Source of the DNA: Durusdinium trenchii
Taxonomy: Eukaryota > Sar > Dinophyceae > Suessiales > Symbiodiniaceae
Reading direction: 5' to 3'
NCBI GenBank assembly: GCA_963970005.1
Contig: CAXAMN010029116.1
Coordinates: forward strand, 250,717-314,716
Length of the DNA: 64,000 nt
The position numbers and the translations under genes were made by a program. The notes beneath the pieces were generated by a model. The model made no database searches. It was not told where the DNA came from and was given only the letters and a program-made list of their open reading frames with translations. Of this stretch, positions 12,110 through 23,118 are shown in pieces (position 1 is the stretch's first letter; the number at the start of each line of letters is the position of its first letter).

Positions 12110-12290
12110 TTTGCAATATCATTGCAGAGCTTCGTGTTGATGCAGGTGGTGAAGCATGCTGAATCAAGCAAAGCAGGCAGCAGCAGCAGCATGGTGCTGG
12201 CACTGACTTTGATTGAACTCTGGGCAAGCATCACTGTGATATCGGTCCCGGTTTCTCCTTGTGCAAGGCTTTTTTCAGCGGACCCCAAGG
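12110..12290 (+). CDS. possible exon with a hydrophobic segment
   Basis: The frame encodes a hydrophobic helix (MVLALTLIELWASITVISV) followed by SPCARLFSADPK and then a donor-like GTAAGA after AAG. It could be an exon of a membrane protein. No neighbouring exon of the same protein was recognised. Confidence 0.22.
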
Positions 12291-12394
12291 TAAGAACCTA
12301 CAAAATTTCCCCAAACAGTATACTGTTGGGGTTCTCTCTTACTAGTAGGAAATTATAGAACTGGCCATACTGGCTGGCCGCGCCCCTGAAATTG

Positions 12395-13515
12395 TGTGGC
12401 CAACCCTGTGTCCTCCTTTTGTCCTCCTGGTGCTTGCAGTTGTCCTGCTGTTGTCCTCTGGCCGCGCTGGCCAAGCCTCTGTAATGCTTTTTGTCCTCCT
12501 CTTGCTCCCCAAGCAATATACTGTTCGGGTTCTCTCTTAGCAAAAGAAAGGCTGGCCACAGTCACTGGCCGGGCTGGTGAATGCTGTGTCCGGGCGTTGT
12601 CCTTCTGTTGTCCTCTTCTTGTCCGCCTGTTGTCCTCTTGTCCTTCTTCTGGTGTGCAGCTTGGCCGCAGTTTTTTTGACCTCTTCTTGTCGTCGTGTTG
12701 CCCTCTTTTTTACACCAGCGTGGCCGCGGCTGCCAGCCAGTCTGCAGACCTTGTCCTCCTGTTGTCCTTTTTCTGTCAGTCCTCTGTCTTTTTCTCCTCT
12801 TGCCCTCTTCTTCTCTTGTCGTCCTCTTCTTGCCCGCCTGTTGTCCTCTTCTTGTTCTCCTGTTGTCCCCTTCTTGTCCTTCTGCTGGTGTCCAGATGGC
12901 TGCATGGTAGCATGCAGACATGACACCATGACAGCGCGCACGAAGCACCGCCCTCAAGCGCAATCAAAGGCGAGAACATCAAGAAATAATTGCACACGCG
13001 CAAGCCTTCTGTGTCACCTACTGTAGTCGGAAAGCGCCAGCCGGCAAGCGCGAAGACCGCAGTACCGCAGCATAGCCACGTGGCAGACAGTGTGTAAACA
13101 CATGACAACATGCGAGCGTGCGCTACAAAGCGGTGAGGCACCAGGAAGACAAGCAACCCCAGAAGCCGATGTCCTCTCCTTGTCCTCCGTTCTTCTGTTG
13201 CCTTCTTGTTCTCCTTCTTCGGGTCTTCATTAGCCGCGGCTGCTAGCCTATCTCCGGTCTTACTCCTCCCATCATCGTCTCATCGCCTTGTCTTTCTCTT
13301 ATCTTCTCTTCCCTTTCTCCTCTTGGTCTTTTCTTGGTCTCCTCTTGGCATGCTCTCCTCATGTTGTCCTTTTGTTCTTTTGGTGTAGCCCGCTTGTCCT
13401 TCTTTTGTCCTCTTGGTGTGTTCGTGTTGTTTTCCTTCCCTCATCTTTTTGTCTTCTGTTGTCCTCCTCTAGTCTTTCTGTTGTCCTGCTGCTCTTGCAC
13501 TCTTCACTTTGCTTT
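12395..13515. repeat. pyrimidine-rich TTGTCCTC minisatellite
   Basis: The + strand is dominated by C and T in irregular units such as TTGTCCTCTTCTTG and CTGTTGTCCT. Two non-repetitive islands interrupt it (about 12900-13150 and 13225-13260). Two related segments at about 12305-12400 and 12508-12570 share AGTATACTGTT/AATATACTGTT, GGGTTCTCTCTTA and CTGGCC. Apparent Ser/Cys/Phe/Leu-rich or Glu/Arg-rich proteins on either strand are repeat translations. Confidence 0.75.
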
Positions 13516-13787
13516 CGAAGGCAGGGACCGGGGCTGCGTCCGCTCACGACAACAATAATTCTTGCCAACTGAGCTGTTTGGGGTTTATGTTGGTATAATC
13601 CTTTCACCCTTTCCTTTTGCTTCATCCGTAGTTGGTCAATGCAGCTCTATGCCTAAACTTTTCGCCAGGTGCACCGAAGGTTGCGAATGCAATGGAGTTT
13701 TGTGTTAAGGCAATGCAGCAGGCGGATGTGGATGGCTCACATGTTGTTGCATTGATTTTGGGGCCTGCTATCCGGCAAGTGGGTTGG

Positions 13788-13945
13788 TATGGCCGCAGCA
13801 GTGAAGAGTGCTATAGCAGTCAAGGTGATCACCTTCGGCTTGACAAAATCACACCTTCATCTTGGGGAGGCACTCAGCAGGCTCAGTGAATTGTCCAATA
13901 CAATGCTGGTGAATCTTGCGGCGCTCGGAGCCCAACTTTGATGTC
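13788..13945 (+). CDS. possible exon, helical, unknown
   Basis: The frame beginning MAAAVKSAIAVKVITFGLTK continues with HLHLGEALSRLSELSNTMLV and LAALGAQ, then a stop. The spacing of Leu and Ala is typical of amphipathic helices. No family was recognised, and the gene it would belong to could not be traced. Confidence 0.22.
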
Positions 13946-14618
13946 CACGAGGTATGTATGTATATATTTATATTATGTGTACAATGTACTGTATATATTA
14001 AAATGAGACGAATGCATTGCACCTTTGAGGACGATGGACAGCCACACATCCTCACTTATCCGTAATATCCACATGTGCTAAGAAGTTCCTGTTGGACAGT
14101 TCCGCTTGTGCCAAGGGCCTTCCTGATGGTTGGTTGTCCTGGATCCGCTGTGACCTTGGAGTCACTTTTCTTTTGTGTCAAGATCCATTATACATAGCCT
14201 TTTCTCAGATCTTTTTCTGGGGAGTGTCAAGAACATCCCTACAAGTGTCACATAAAAGTGACAGCTTTGCCATAGCAGAGACTCAGGTTGTGCTGTTGGC
14301 AGCAGCTGGAAGAGAGGCCTCACACGTGCTGAAGCAGCAGGGTTGTTGGACATGGGTCCTGCAACACCAATGCCAATGAGGGTTGAGGGCACACACACAG
14401 AAAAGAACTCTGCATCCACAGGTAATGATTGTGAGGTTGTTTGATGTAAGCCTTCTCATGTCCTTATTTGAATCCTAATCGTCAAAAAGCACCTCCTCTT
14501 CACACAACTCGCAGCTCGAGCATGTGCTCAAGAACAAAATCCTCCCAGAGTTCAATGCCCTTCGCTGGGAGATAGTGTTGCCCCAAGTCAAGTTGGCCAG
14601 ACTCTGCTTTTCGTTGGC

Positions 14619-15095
14619 ATGGACAGCCCCTCTCCAGAGCTCCCAACAATCAATCAGACCGAGTCCGCACCAGAGAGTGCAACGGAGGAGGCCTCAGCAA
14701 ATGTGGAGTCCTTAAACAGCTCGACCGCAGCAGACAAAGCGAACGTAAAGACGACAACTTTGTTGCAAGCTTTGGGCGACCAGAGCAATCGGGATGTGGC
14801 AAAGCAGTTTGCTGGCTTCTCTTCCGCTCTCGCGCTCCTGCCGGTCATAGGCCTTTTCTTGACGGAGTACCTTCTACGAGGCTTTGTGTCAGATTCCAAC
14901 TCCAGGTGGATGTACAGTGCATTTGCTGCAGTGATTCTGGTGAACGTGGTCCTGGTGGCATTTGTAGTGCACTGCTTTGCAGAAGGTTTTCCAGATCAAA
15001 AGATGTCCGAAGTAGACACAAAGGCTGAGAAAGAAATTGGAGGTGCTTGCACAGAGAGAAAGATAGAAGAAGAGGAGCCGAAGAAAGACAAGTGA
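14619..15095 (+). CDS. VMA21-like two-helix membrane protein
   Basis: This is a complete 158-codon frame from ATG to TGA. Residues 1-60 are Ser/Glu/Thr-rich and probably unstructured. Residues 68-90 form one membrane helix (FSSALALLPVIGLFLTEYLL). After a short turn (RGFVSDSNSRW), residues 100-122 form a second helix (FAAVILVNVVLVAFVVHCFA), followed by EGFPD and a charged tail ending EEEEPKKDK. The helix-turn-helix plan fits VMA21, the ER chaperone for assembly of the V-ATPase membrane sector. In particular, the Pro in helix 1 and the 'VNVVLxxFV...EG' pattern in helix 2 match. VMA21 is usually about 80-110 residues, so the N-terminal extension is unusual. The KKDK end could act as an ER-retention signal. 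The match is by pattern only; another small two-helix protein is possible. Confidence 0.5.
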   Translation: MDSPSPELPTINQTESAPESATEEASANVESLNSSTAADKANVKTTTLLQALGDQSNRDVAKQFAGFSSALALLPVIGLFLTEYLLRGFVSDSNSRWMYSAFAAVILVNVVLVAFVVHCFAEGFPDQKMSEVDTKAEKEIGGACTERKIEEEEPKKDK

Positions 15096-15099
15096 GAAC

Positions 15100-17600
15100 G
15101 CTGGTGCAACAACTGCTGATCAATCAAATTGGAAGGACGCTGCGCTGCTCTCAACATGCACACCATGCACATCCATGGATCTGGCATGGAGAAACGGTTT
15201 TCAGCTCTATGCCGGCCTGAAGCAGCTCTAAGAAGAACGAAGCAGCAGAAGCCCGTGTGGATTTTGATGCAGAATATGTACAGATCAACAGGACGAAATG
15301 CCCTTGCAGACAAATGGCCGTGGCAGATGGTAATCTATCTTCTTCCAGAAGCGGCAAGATTGTTGAAGGGATTTCACTTAGGACAGCTAGGGACCTTCAG
15401 GTTCATAGACTCCAGACTTGAAACAGTGCTCCAATTCTTTGGCCAGGCACTTCATCGACTGCAAGTGTTGGAGAACCCTGTGCTCCTACACCTGATCAGG
15501 ACCCGACAAATGAACACGGAAATGCATTCTAGAAGGAGACCTAAGAATTGTTGTCTGTTTCAGAGGTTAGTATAATGTCCAACCATCATGTTACATGTTA
15601 CTCAGTTTTCTCTATTTGCAATTGTCAGCTTCCACCCAATGCACACGCACACACACACACACCGCACACACACAGACGCTTTTAATCTATACGGTTTTTC
15701 AACTCTTTTAGAGACCCGTGGTTGTTCCAAGCTCCGGGTGGAACAATTTCGGAACCTCAGGGTCTTCTCGGTGGACCTCGGGACACTTCAGCCTCCTGCA
15801 TTGCTGGAAGGCCGGTTGGTCGTGCTGTTGCCTTTGTCTCCACGTTGGAACGGAAAGGGGCTCGCACTTCTTTGAAAGAGGGCAAGATGTTCCTTTGGAT
15901 TCAGGTGTGTATTCTATGGATTCTAACACCTGCTTGCCTTGTGGCAGAAAAAAAACTGAAAGAAGCTTTCATACAAAAGCACAAGAAAAGTCGAAGCTGC
16001 TTGCTAGATGCCCTGAAGATCTGGTGCTGGGTTATGGAGTCCCTAAAATCATACCCACTCAGACTAGTTCATAGCGCTTTCAAGTTGCCAACTCAAGAAT
16101 CGGCCTGCCCGTCAAACTGTGGCCAGCATGAAGTCACTCCGAGTTGCCAACATGAGGTGATCCGAAGGGCAGTGATGAATACTGTTAACAACATAGTATG
16201 ACCAAGGGGATGACACCTCTAAAACAGCGCACTGATGTGATCTGAGGTGCCTGCCAAGGCATGTTCCGAGCCTTATTTGCAGAGGCTGCCCGGCGCATGG
16301 ACTCCTTCAAGCCCAGGGTCCGGAACTTATGGCATTTCTTGTGGCGCATTTCTTAGGACACCAGACATGGTTAGATTTGACCAAGGGTTGCCATGTCATG
16401 TCTGCTTATCAGTTCAATACATTTTAATACCTTTATCTTTCTCTCTGGTTCACATTCTGGTGTGGCCTGAGGAGATGCAAAGCCTCTCCGTCCTGTGTGC
16501 ACAGCCGTTGGGCCTCGAGAATGCAGGCGATATGAGCGCTGGAGATTTGCGGAGTTCGGCCCTTAGGATGAATACACTGCACAACTGCTGTGGCTCCACT
16601 AATCACTCCCCAAGAGTGTCCACTTGCATTTTCCTACAATGATGGATTGCATCCATGATGGCTCAAAATACACAAACGTTTTTTGGTCCTCCAAATTAAG
16701 ATGAGCCCACGAGGTTGCTGCTTTGCTCTGGCCACGACTGGAAGCCCAGCACACCAGCCCCTGAGCCTGTTGGATGAGCTCCTGGAGGAATGGCCACTCC
16801 AAAACAACACTCGGAGTCTGGTGTCACTATAGATTGCAACGCATTGTTCATGGCAAAATATGCACACAAATAAACACATGGATTGTGCTTGTCGGCCAAT
16901 CTCCAGGAGGACCAAGATCTCTTCTGGGATCCTGATCCTGTTGAGGCCGCGAACCAATAAGTGAAAAAAGCAAACAATAAGGTAAGGACCCCTTTGATAA
17001 GGCACCTCCAACGGGCCTTGTTGAAGGGCCCCTTTCTTTCTTTTCTATTCCCTTATTCAGCCATTCAGCAATTAAGTCAATGAAACACTTCTTTGGCTTC
17101 TGAAGGCGAACATCTTTCAGTTACCAATCTGAAGGCACCAAGACGACCGACCCCGAGCACAAGTTCTATGAATATGCAACCAATGGTAGCTCCAGCAGGT
17201 GGGCTTTGGTGAATTTGCCATCTTTCCTGCTGCTTCTGTCAACTTTTCGTTGTTTTGGACCTTCGATGAGATCGTGTTGTTTGCTGATGCTGAAACCCAA
17301 CCGATCTTGTCAGCTGAACTGTGCTCCATGTTGGAAACCTGCCCACCCATGTGCTGCCTTTGCTTGGAAGGAATACCATTTGTGCAGCCCGTGGTTGGTT
17401 GGACACCTCCAGTAGCTGCTCTACAGCAACTCGGCTAAGAGTCAGTAGGTGGATCAAAAGATATCAAACAATTCGAGAATATTAGAGATTCAATTTGTGG
17501 TTTGTTCTCTAATAGACTGAGATTGAATTTGCCAGATTTGGAGCTTTTCTTGTTTTTGCATTGAGGCCGGAGATGACAGGTGTGTGGATGCCTGGAGTGA
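15100..17600. other. no recognised gene; CA microsatellite
   Basis: Open frames up to about 160 codons (for example 15722-16201 on +) carry no motif that I recognise. A CA-repeat lies at about 15643-15675. I see nothing else of note. Confidence 0.4.
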
Positions 17601-17664
17601 CTGGAGTGTTCGTGATTGAAGAGCCATGAAGAGCCTGTGGTCAGGTCGATCAAGCTCTTTTTGT

Positions 17665-17790
17665 TACAGTACTAGTACTAGTAGCTTCTTGCTCCTAGTA
17701 GTAATGCCAGGAGCTACTAGTAGCGTCCTTGCTCCTAGTAGTGATGCCCTTTGTTACTAGTAGCGATGCCCTTGTTTCTAGTAGCCAATT
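17665..17790. repeat. CTACTAG dispersed repeat, copy 1
   Basis: Units such as CTAGTAGTAATGCCAGGAGC and TACTAGTAGCGTCCTTGCTC are in the orientation opposite to the copies at 19.5, 40.5, 41.7 and 57 kb. The unit is rich in the palindrome ACTAGT. Confidence 0.8.
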
Positions 17791-18210
17791 TCTCTCATCG
17801 TCCTCTCGATCAGTAAGGCACCTTCAATCAACTTCCTCACTCTCATTCACACCGATCCTAAGGCTCTGCCTGGTTGGCCACAGCCAGGCGCACTGCGCTA
17901 TGATATCGAATTGATTCCAAATCTTGTAAACTGACTCAAAATGGAAGCTTGCAAACTTAGTGGGAGAGACATGTCGCTTGGATTTTCATCCACAAAACCT
18001 TACTTATATATAGATTTTGCTGCAAGTTTTTGGCCTCGGCTTGACTTAGTAGCATTGGAAGAAAAGAATACTATGACTAGGGCCTTATTGGAAGACAGGA
18101 AGACTATGACGAGGGCCTTTCAACTTTACTTCATCACATGCACAACTGTTTTGCACCATGCATTTGTTTTTGTCCAGCCATGCGGAATCCTGTAACGTCT
18201 GTGGGTTGAT

Positions 18211-18843
18211 GTGATGACCGAAACCAAGCGATCCTTCTACCCTCCTCCCAAGTCCCGCCGTGAGTCGCCTAAAAGTCCAACTCTTCAGAGGCATGAGTCA
18301 GCGCCCAATTTGAGCCGGCGACGGCGGTGGGAGGCAGAGAAGGCGGAGAAGGTTGAGAAGGTGGCAAAGGTTGAAAAGGTGGAGATGGGCCTGCGACGAG
18401 AGAGCTCCTGCAGCATCTCAAGCTCTGAGTGGGCTGGAGGATTGCGGTCACGTGCATCCGAGAACAGCTCAAATGGATCAGGCTCCAGCATCAAGGGAAA
18501 AGGGAAGGGCAAAGGCAAGAGACCTTTGCACCAAGATTCAGAATCAGACTCTGAGATTGTAGAGCTCTCAGCGGTCGTGACAACATCGCTGGAGGTGCCT
18601 TTGAGAGTGTTACGTTCCTCTTGGAAAGCCCCTGTTGCAGAGGCATCCACTGCTCGAATTGAGGTAGATGCCAGCCGCCGAGATGGCTTTGGACGAATCA
18701 CGATCGTGGGGAGCTGGAGGCAGAGTTTCCTTGCTTATCAATGCCTGATGGAGCTCTTTCACAGAGCTTCCAATCATGCCTCGCAATCTTTCAATGCCAA
18801 ACCTGGTCCGCGCGTTTGGCGGGGCAAGGCTCAGCAAAGCTAG
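18211..18843 (+). CDS. Ser/Lys-rich protein with a KH-like C-terminal region
   Basis: This is a 210-codon frame. Residues 1-45 are basic and Ser/Pro-rich. Residues 46-68 are a Lys/Glu/Val repeat (EKVEKVAKVEKVE). Residues 85-120 are Ser/Gly-rich with a run of GKGKGKGK, followed by an acidic SESDSE patch. Residues 150-195 (IEVDASRRDGFGRITIVGS, then the helix LAYQCLMELFHRA) fit the second half of a KH RNA-binding domain, in which a strand is followed by a long helix. If right, it would bind RNA and its tail would be disordered. The GxxG loop expected in a KH domain is not obvious. The frame ends at 18841, but conserved-looking sequence in another frame follows (LVAKMNISQSGIKLPVIQGG, about 18841-18960), so an intron or frameshift may lie here. 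Confidence 0.45.
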   Translation: MMTETKRSFYPPPKSRRESPKSPTLQRHESAPNLSRRRRWEAEKAEKVEKVAKVEKVEMGLRRESSCSISSSEWAGGLRSRASENSSNGSGSSIKGKGKGKGKRPLHQDSESDSEIVELSAVVTTSLEVPLRVLRSSWKAPVAEASTARIEVDASRRDGFGRITIVGSWRQSFLAYQCLMELFHRASNHASQSFNAKPGPRVWRGKAQQS

Positions 18844-19443
18844 TCGCCAAGATGAATATCTCTCAAAGTGGCATAAAGTTGCCCGTCATCCAAGGTGGCA
18901 ATGCAGTTGGAGAGCTTGACCAAGTCGAGGAGGTTATTTCCACCGAGGCCGTCCTGGAAGATTATTGCCACAACCACTTCGGAGCCTTTCGGAGAAGCTT
19001 TTCTCATCCTATCTGCGTGAAGTGCCGAGGAAAAGTGATGCTGTCGATGGCTGGTGTTTCTTTGATTTTCTGATCGCGTTGCCTTCTCTTAGGTGATCGC
19101 ACTGGATTTGGAATCACTCAGTAGCTGTTGTTCAAGTGCAGTCTCAGTAAGTGGCTTCCCATCAGCGCCTGAAGGCATGTTCGCTGCAGGATATCGGCCG
19201 CAACAGGACAGCAAACAATAGGAGCTTGACCATCGTAACGTGGCTCGTAATTCGGATTGCAATGCATTAAATGCAATGCATTGGTGTGTAAAAATGTATA
19301 TACATTACTTAATTTAGATTAATGCATCGGTACCAATGCAGCTTGCTGTGGAATGCGTTCGCTTGTACCTGCAGGACATAGGCGTGAACATGCCTGGTCC
19401 GGCCGGGCCAGCCTGGCACTGAGAATGCGGTCCTGATGATTTC

Positions 19444-19582
19444 ACTCTAGGGCTCCTGGCATCGCTACTAGGAACAAGGTTCGCTACTAGGGGCTCCGGG
19501 CATCGCTACTAGGAGCAAGGACGCTACTAGGGGCTCCTGGCCGTACTACTAGTAACAAGAAGCTACTAGGGGCTCCCGCGAA
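19444..19582. repeat. CTACTAG dispersed repeat, copy 2
   Basis: Three units of CTACTAGGGGCTCC(T/G)GGC alternate with CTACTAGGAACAAG or CTACTAGGAGCAAG. Confidence 0.85.
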
Positions 19583-20221
19583 GGAAATGTTTTGCATCCA
19601 AAATGGAAGGGAGGTAACTCCCCTCGAATCCAGTCATGGTGACCATACCCAAGGTGTGGATGGAAGCCCATTCGTTTCGACTGTAAGAACTGAAACGCCC
19701 CTCGTGTGGGTCAAAGTTGGTGTACCATGTATACCAGGGATTGGATCCATCCGGGAACATCCCTTTCTTGAATCAGTAATATAACAGCTGACGGTTACTG
19801 TTATATATCTTCTTTCATCATCTCTTTTTTCCTTCTTTCACTCTGACCACAAGTCTCAGGCGCCCATGCATGGGGCGGACATGGAAAGGCCAGGCCATCA
19901 GGAAGTTTTGGCAATGGATTTGATCTTGGCATCGTTGTGCGGGTGTGTCTCAAACCAACGGGCCCTGGCAAAAGATCATTTTTTGGGGTGTATTTTCCAT
20001 ATATACTCCCTGCCCAAACGCACAGTAATGATTTGAACCTGTGATTCCAACGACCTTGGGCCTAACTGCGCTTTTGTGGAATCTCAACTTTTTGGCAGGC
20101 AGGAGCAGCCCAATGACCCGCTTGGGGACCCAGCTCTTAAAATCTCAAAAATTGCTCTTGACTGAATCGGGATCTGTCATCGGCTTACAGATATACAGCC
20201 TTCCCAGCAGTCACGCATGAT

Positions 20222-20345
20222 CAACCGAGGCGGGCTCGGAATGAGTTTGTGTACTCTGTTTCCACGAAGAATACATTTCTTCACGTAGACGATGAGGAAG
20301 AAGATCAGGCGGGACTTGCCAAAGAAGTCAGGTCCTCTACAGCGC
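20222..20345 (+). CDS. probable exon, acidic segment, unknown protein
   Basis: The frame encodes RRARNEFVYSVSTKNTFLHV, then DDEEEDQAGLAKEVRSSTAQ. The composition is clearly protein-like. The next piece (20430-20620) may belong to the same gene, together with the KH-like protein upstream. Its function is unknown. Confidence 0.35.
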
Positions 20346-20429
20346 AACTGAAATCGTATGTCAGAGGTGTTGCCTGTTTTCTTGTGTGCACATTAACACA
20401 TTTGTATTGAAACATCGAAGAGTGACACA

Positions 20430-20648
20430 CACGTCTTGAGAGTAGACGAATCCGCTCCCCAGGAGGACCTGAGTGGTGCTTCCCAGCCCTGGCTGTCAGA
20501 GGCGGGAAACCAAGATGTGATCCATGGATATCTCCTCCGCACCAAATCAAAGCACGTTGTCGACATCGTGGTGCCTTCAGGGTCTAACCAAGCAGTTACT
20601 GTAGCTTGTCAAAGATTCGTGGTTGGAAGTCTATTTTCAGGGCTTTGA
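20430..20648 (+). CDS. probable exon, unknown protein
   Basis: The frame encodes LRVDESAPQEDLSGASQPWL, then GYLLRTKSKHVVDIVVPSGS. It follows a probable exon at 20222-20345 and precedes another at about 21670-21780 (ELNELQAFRADYMKFRAGQA). All three could be parts of one + strand gene that starts at 18.2 kb. No family was recognised. Confidence 0.33.
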   Translation, partial: HVLRVDESAPQEDLSGASQPWLSEAGNQDVIHGYLLRTKSKHVVDIVVPSGSNQAVTVACQRFVVGSLFSGL

Positions 20649-21667
20649 CCCACCCTTCAAACATGTTAAGTGTGTCGCTTGACTTGCAAGCTCCAGAGTG
20701 GCTATAGATCGTGGGACCGTCTTACGAGATTGGAACAGCTTTAGCCAGGAACCCCCAGTTGTTTTAGCTTGACCTCTTCTTTTGTCTATCCAAGCGGTAC
20801 TGTATGTACATTTATAGTCAGTTTCAAAGACTTGCCGTTTGGCGCATGTATACGCGGAGATTGTATGTCAAGACCATGGTGAGAGCGTGCATGTCAAAAT
20901 GCATATAGCATACCATGACTGCAGCCAAACCTTCAATTCACAAAAACCGTGTTCTTCATCAAACAAATGTGATTTCGACTGAGATTGATGATCAGCTAAC
21001 GCACTGTGTCAAGACTATGGCCCAACAAACTATATAGATATATGATATATACTGTATTCAAAGATCCAAAAGAGCCCAACATAGAAATTTTGTTCCGGAC
21101 AAGACAGTGGTAAAGGGAATTTCTTTGTGCCTGAACGCCAGCTTGCTGCCAAGACTAAAGCCAAAAAAGCTATCCATATCACCAAAGCACACCGGACAAG
21201 ACAGCGCCCACAGTCACTGCATGAAGGACTTTCTGAAGCTAGTGGGTGCTCCAGTGTCAAGACAACAGGCCAAAGATTACAATTTGGCCTGCAAACCAAT
21301 ACTCCGGCCAATGTCAAGACTACTTTGGAACCGACACACTAGAGACAGACCTTGTGAGATTCAGCTGTGGAGTTCCGATGCGTTTCTGAGGCTTCACTGG
21401 GTCCACCACTCCAGTTCTTGCCCAAGGACGGGTTGGGAATTGTCCAATCCGTCGGCAGTTTAGCAGTTACACTCAGTGAGCATCTTGAGTTGAACAACTC
21501 TTGGCAAGTTGAGAGTGCTTCCCTTAGATTTGAAGCCAGTGTTGTTGCCAGAGTCCTGAAATGATACTGCTAGGTCTCCACACAGGTGTCTCTTGACATG
21601 TCTCTTGACCACTGAATCCTTTCCTCCAAAGGAACACACGTACAGTCCATTCTTACTTTCCAGCACA

Positions 21668-21790
21668 GGATATTGAGCTGAACGAGCTTCAAGCCTTCCG
21701 TGCAGATTATATGAAGTTCAGAGCAGGGCAGGCACAGGGACACAAGGAACCTGCCTGGGGAATGTCGAAGAGGTATCTTTTTTGGGAGAG
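21668..21790 (+). CDS. probable exon, unknown protein
   Basis: The frame encodes IELNELQAFRADYMKFRAGQ, then HKEPAWGMSKR. It is helical and charged, and reads like a real protein. It is likely the third downstream exon of the 18.2-kb gene, but the link is inferred only from strand and spacing. Confidence 0.3.
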
Positions 21791-22119
21791 GGGAAGTCGG
21801 AGAGAGCAGAAGTAGTCAAAGGCACCAAGGCAAGGCCTCAGGACTTGGGGCTGGGAGCAGAAGGCAAGAACCCTTGGTTCTTTCTTTTTAAAGAAAGCTT
21901 CGCCCTCAGAACCCTTGCAGCCCTCAGAACCGTGGGAACCTGTTCGAGGCCAACAGTATCCAATTAGAGCTTGTTGCAGCTCAGAAATCTCCGAGGTTAT
22001 TGGACGGTTCTGAGTTACATGGTTCCCAAAACGTGGCGTCAGGGAGTTTCATGCTTCAAGAGTGAAACTGTAAGAGCTAAACATCAGAATAAACAGGAAA
22101 GTACTGTATATAATATGGT

Positions 22120-22196
22120 TAACTGCCTACCTACCTACCTGCCTACCTAGCTACCTAGCTAACTAACTAACTAACCAACTAACTAACTAAATAAGT
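22120..22196. repeat. tetranucleotide microsatellite (CTAC/CTAA)
   Basis: CTAC units pass into CTAG and then CTAA units over about 75 bp. Confidence 0.9.
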
Positions 22197-22694
22197 AAAT
22201 CTATAGATGTAGCTTTGACCTTAAAATCCTTAAGAATACAAGCAAGGCTGTTCCGGTTCTTTAATCGCCTATGAACCAACTCTGCATTGCAATCTGAGCT
22301 TGTCAAACCTATTGAAGGCGACTGGTGCCCGCGGAGAAATTCAGGATGTCCCAGAGGCGAAAAAGGGATGTGAGAAAATGCCAATGAGTTTGGGTCAGTG
22401 GGTTAGTCGGTCGAGTTGGTCGGGCTGGTTCGGTGGTTGGTTCCAACCAGGGAGAAAAAATGCGCCGAACAAACAGCCTTGCAAATGTTCAATCAGAGCT
22501 GTGTTACTTCAAAGCTCAATAAGCCAAAGCCTGAGTTGTGTAAGGTTGCGCAAGCAAGTTTTTCAGAAGCCTGCTGCACAAGCCACATAAGCTGCTGTTA
22601 AAACTTCGCAAAGATGTACGCACAAAGTACTGTTGGCGTAAAGTGTTCCATGAAGGCCTGGCACAAGTCATACTTCTTTGGACATGTAGCTGGC

Positions 22695-23118
22695 ACACAC
22701 TTCGACATTGGTTTTCCGTTAAAGCTCAATCTCTCCGCTGGGAAGGAAGGTGGTGGAACAGCATGGCGAAAGGTCCGAGAAAATTGTAGGTGTTTGAACA
22801 AAGATTGTTTCCCTTGACTGCGGTGACGAAGCGGCTCAAGCTGCAGCGCTGCTGGGGAGGAAGTGGTTTACGGGGAAGGTATCATGAAGAACCATGGAAA
22901 CAAACCAGGCAGATTAGACAGCGTGGTCAAAAGTTGCGGTGGCAGGTACACAGGGATGATCAGTCCCTGCATCCTGGTCATCTGCATAGAGCTTCGTTGG
23001 CGACAGCTATGCAGTGACCCTGTCGCCCCCTGCCCATATAAGGTGGTTGTCCAAGGTAGTTGAAAAGCATGGAAAGAGTGGTGGTGGAAGACCCTTTGTC
23101 CAGGGGTGGACACACACA
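22695..23118 (-). repeat. 3' terminal direct repeat (pseudo-LTR)
   Basis: 424 bp, matching 35676-36099 with two substitutions. The RT reading frame runs into it and stops at 22978, so the repeat overlaps the C-terminal codons. Confidence 0.85.

Noticed and set aside
11452..12288. 278-codon minus-strand frame as a gene
   Set aside because: Composition is irregular (Cys/Trp/His-rich with Ala and Thr runs from a trinucleotide repeat). No motif is present, and a + strand frame at its end looks more like an exon.
12537..12963. Arg/Glu/Gln-rich minus-strand proteins
   Set aside because: They are translations of the pyrimidine-rich minisatellite and change with every frame.
22951..23027. Hammerhead ribozyme in the Penelope-like terminal repeat
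   Set aside because: The structured region has CTGATCA in one loop and CGAAG nearby, but no CTGANGA followed by GAAA with three stems in the right order on either strand.
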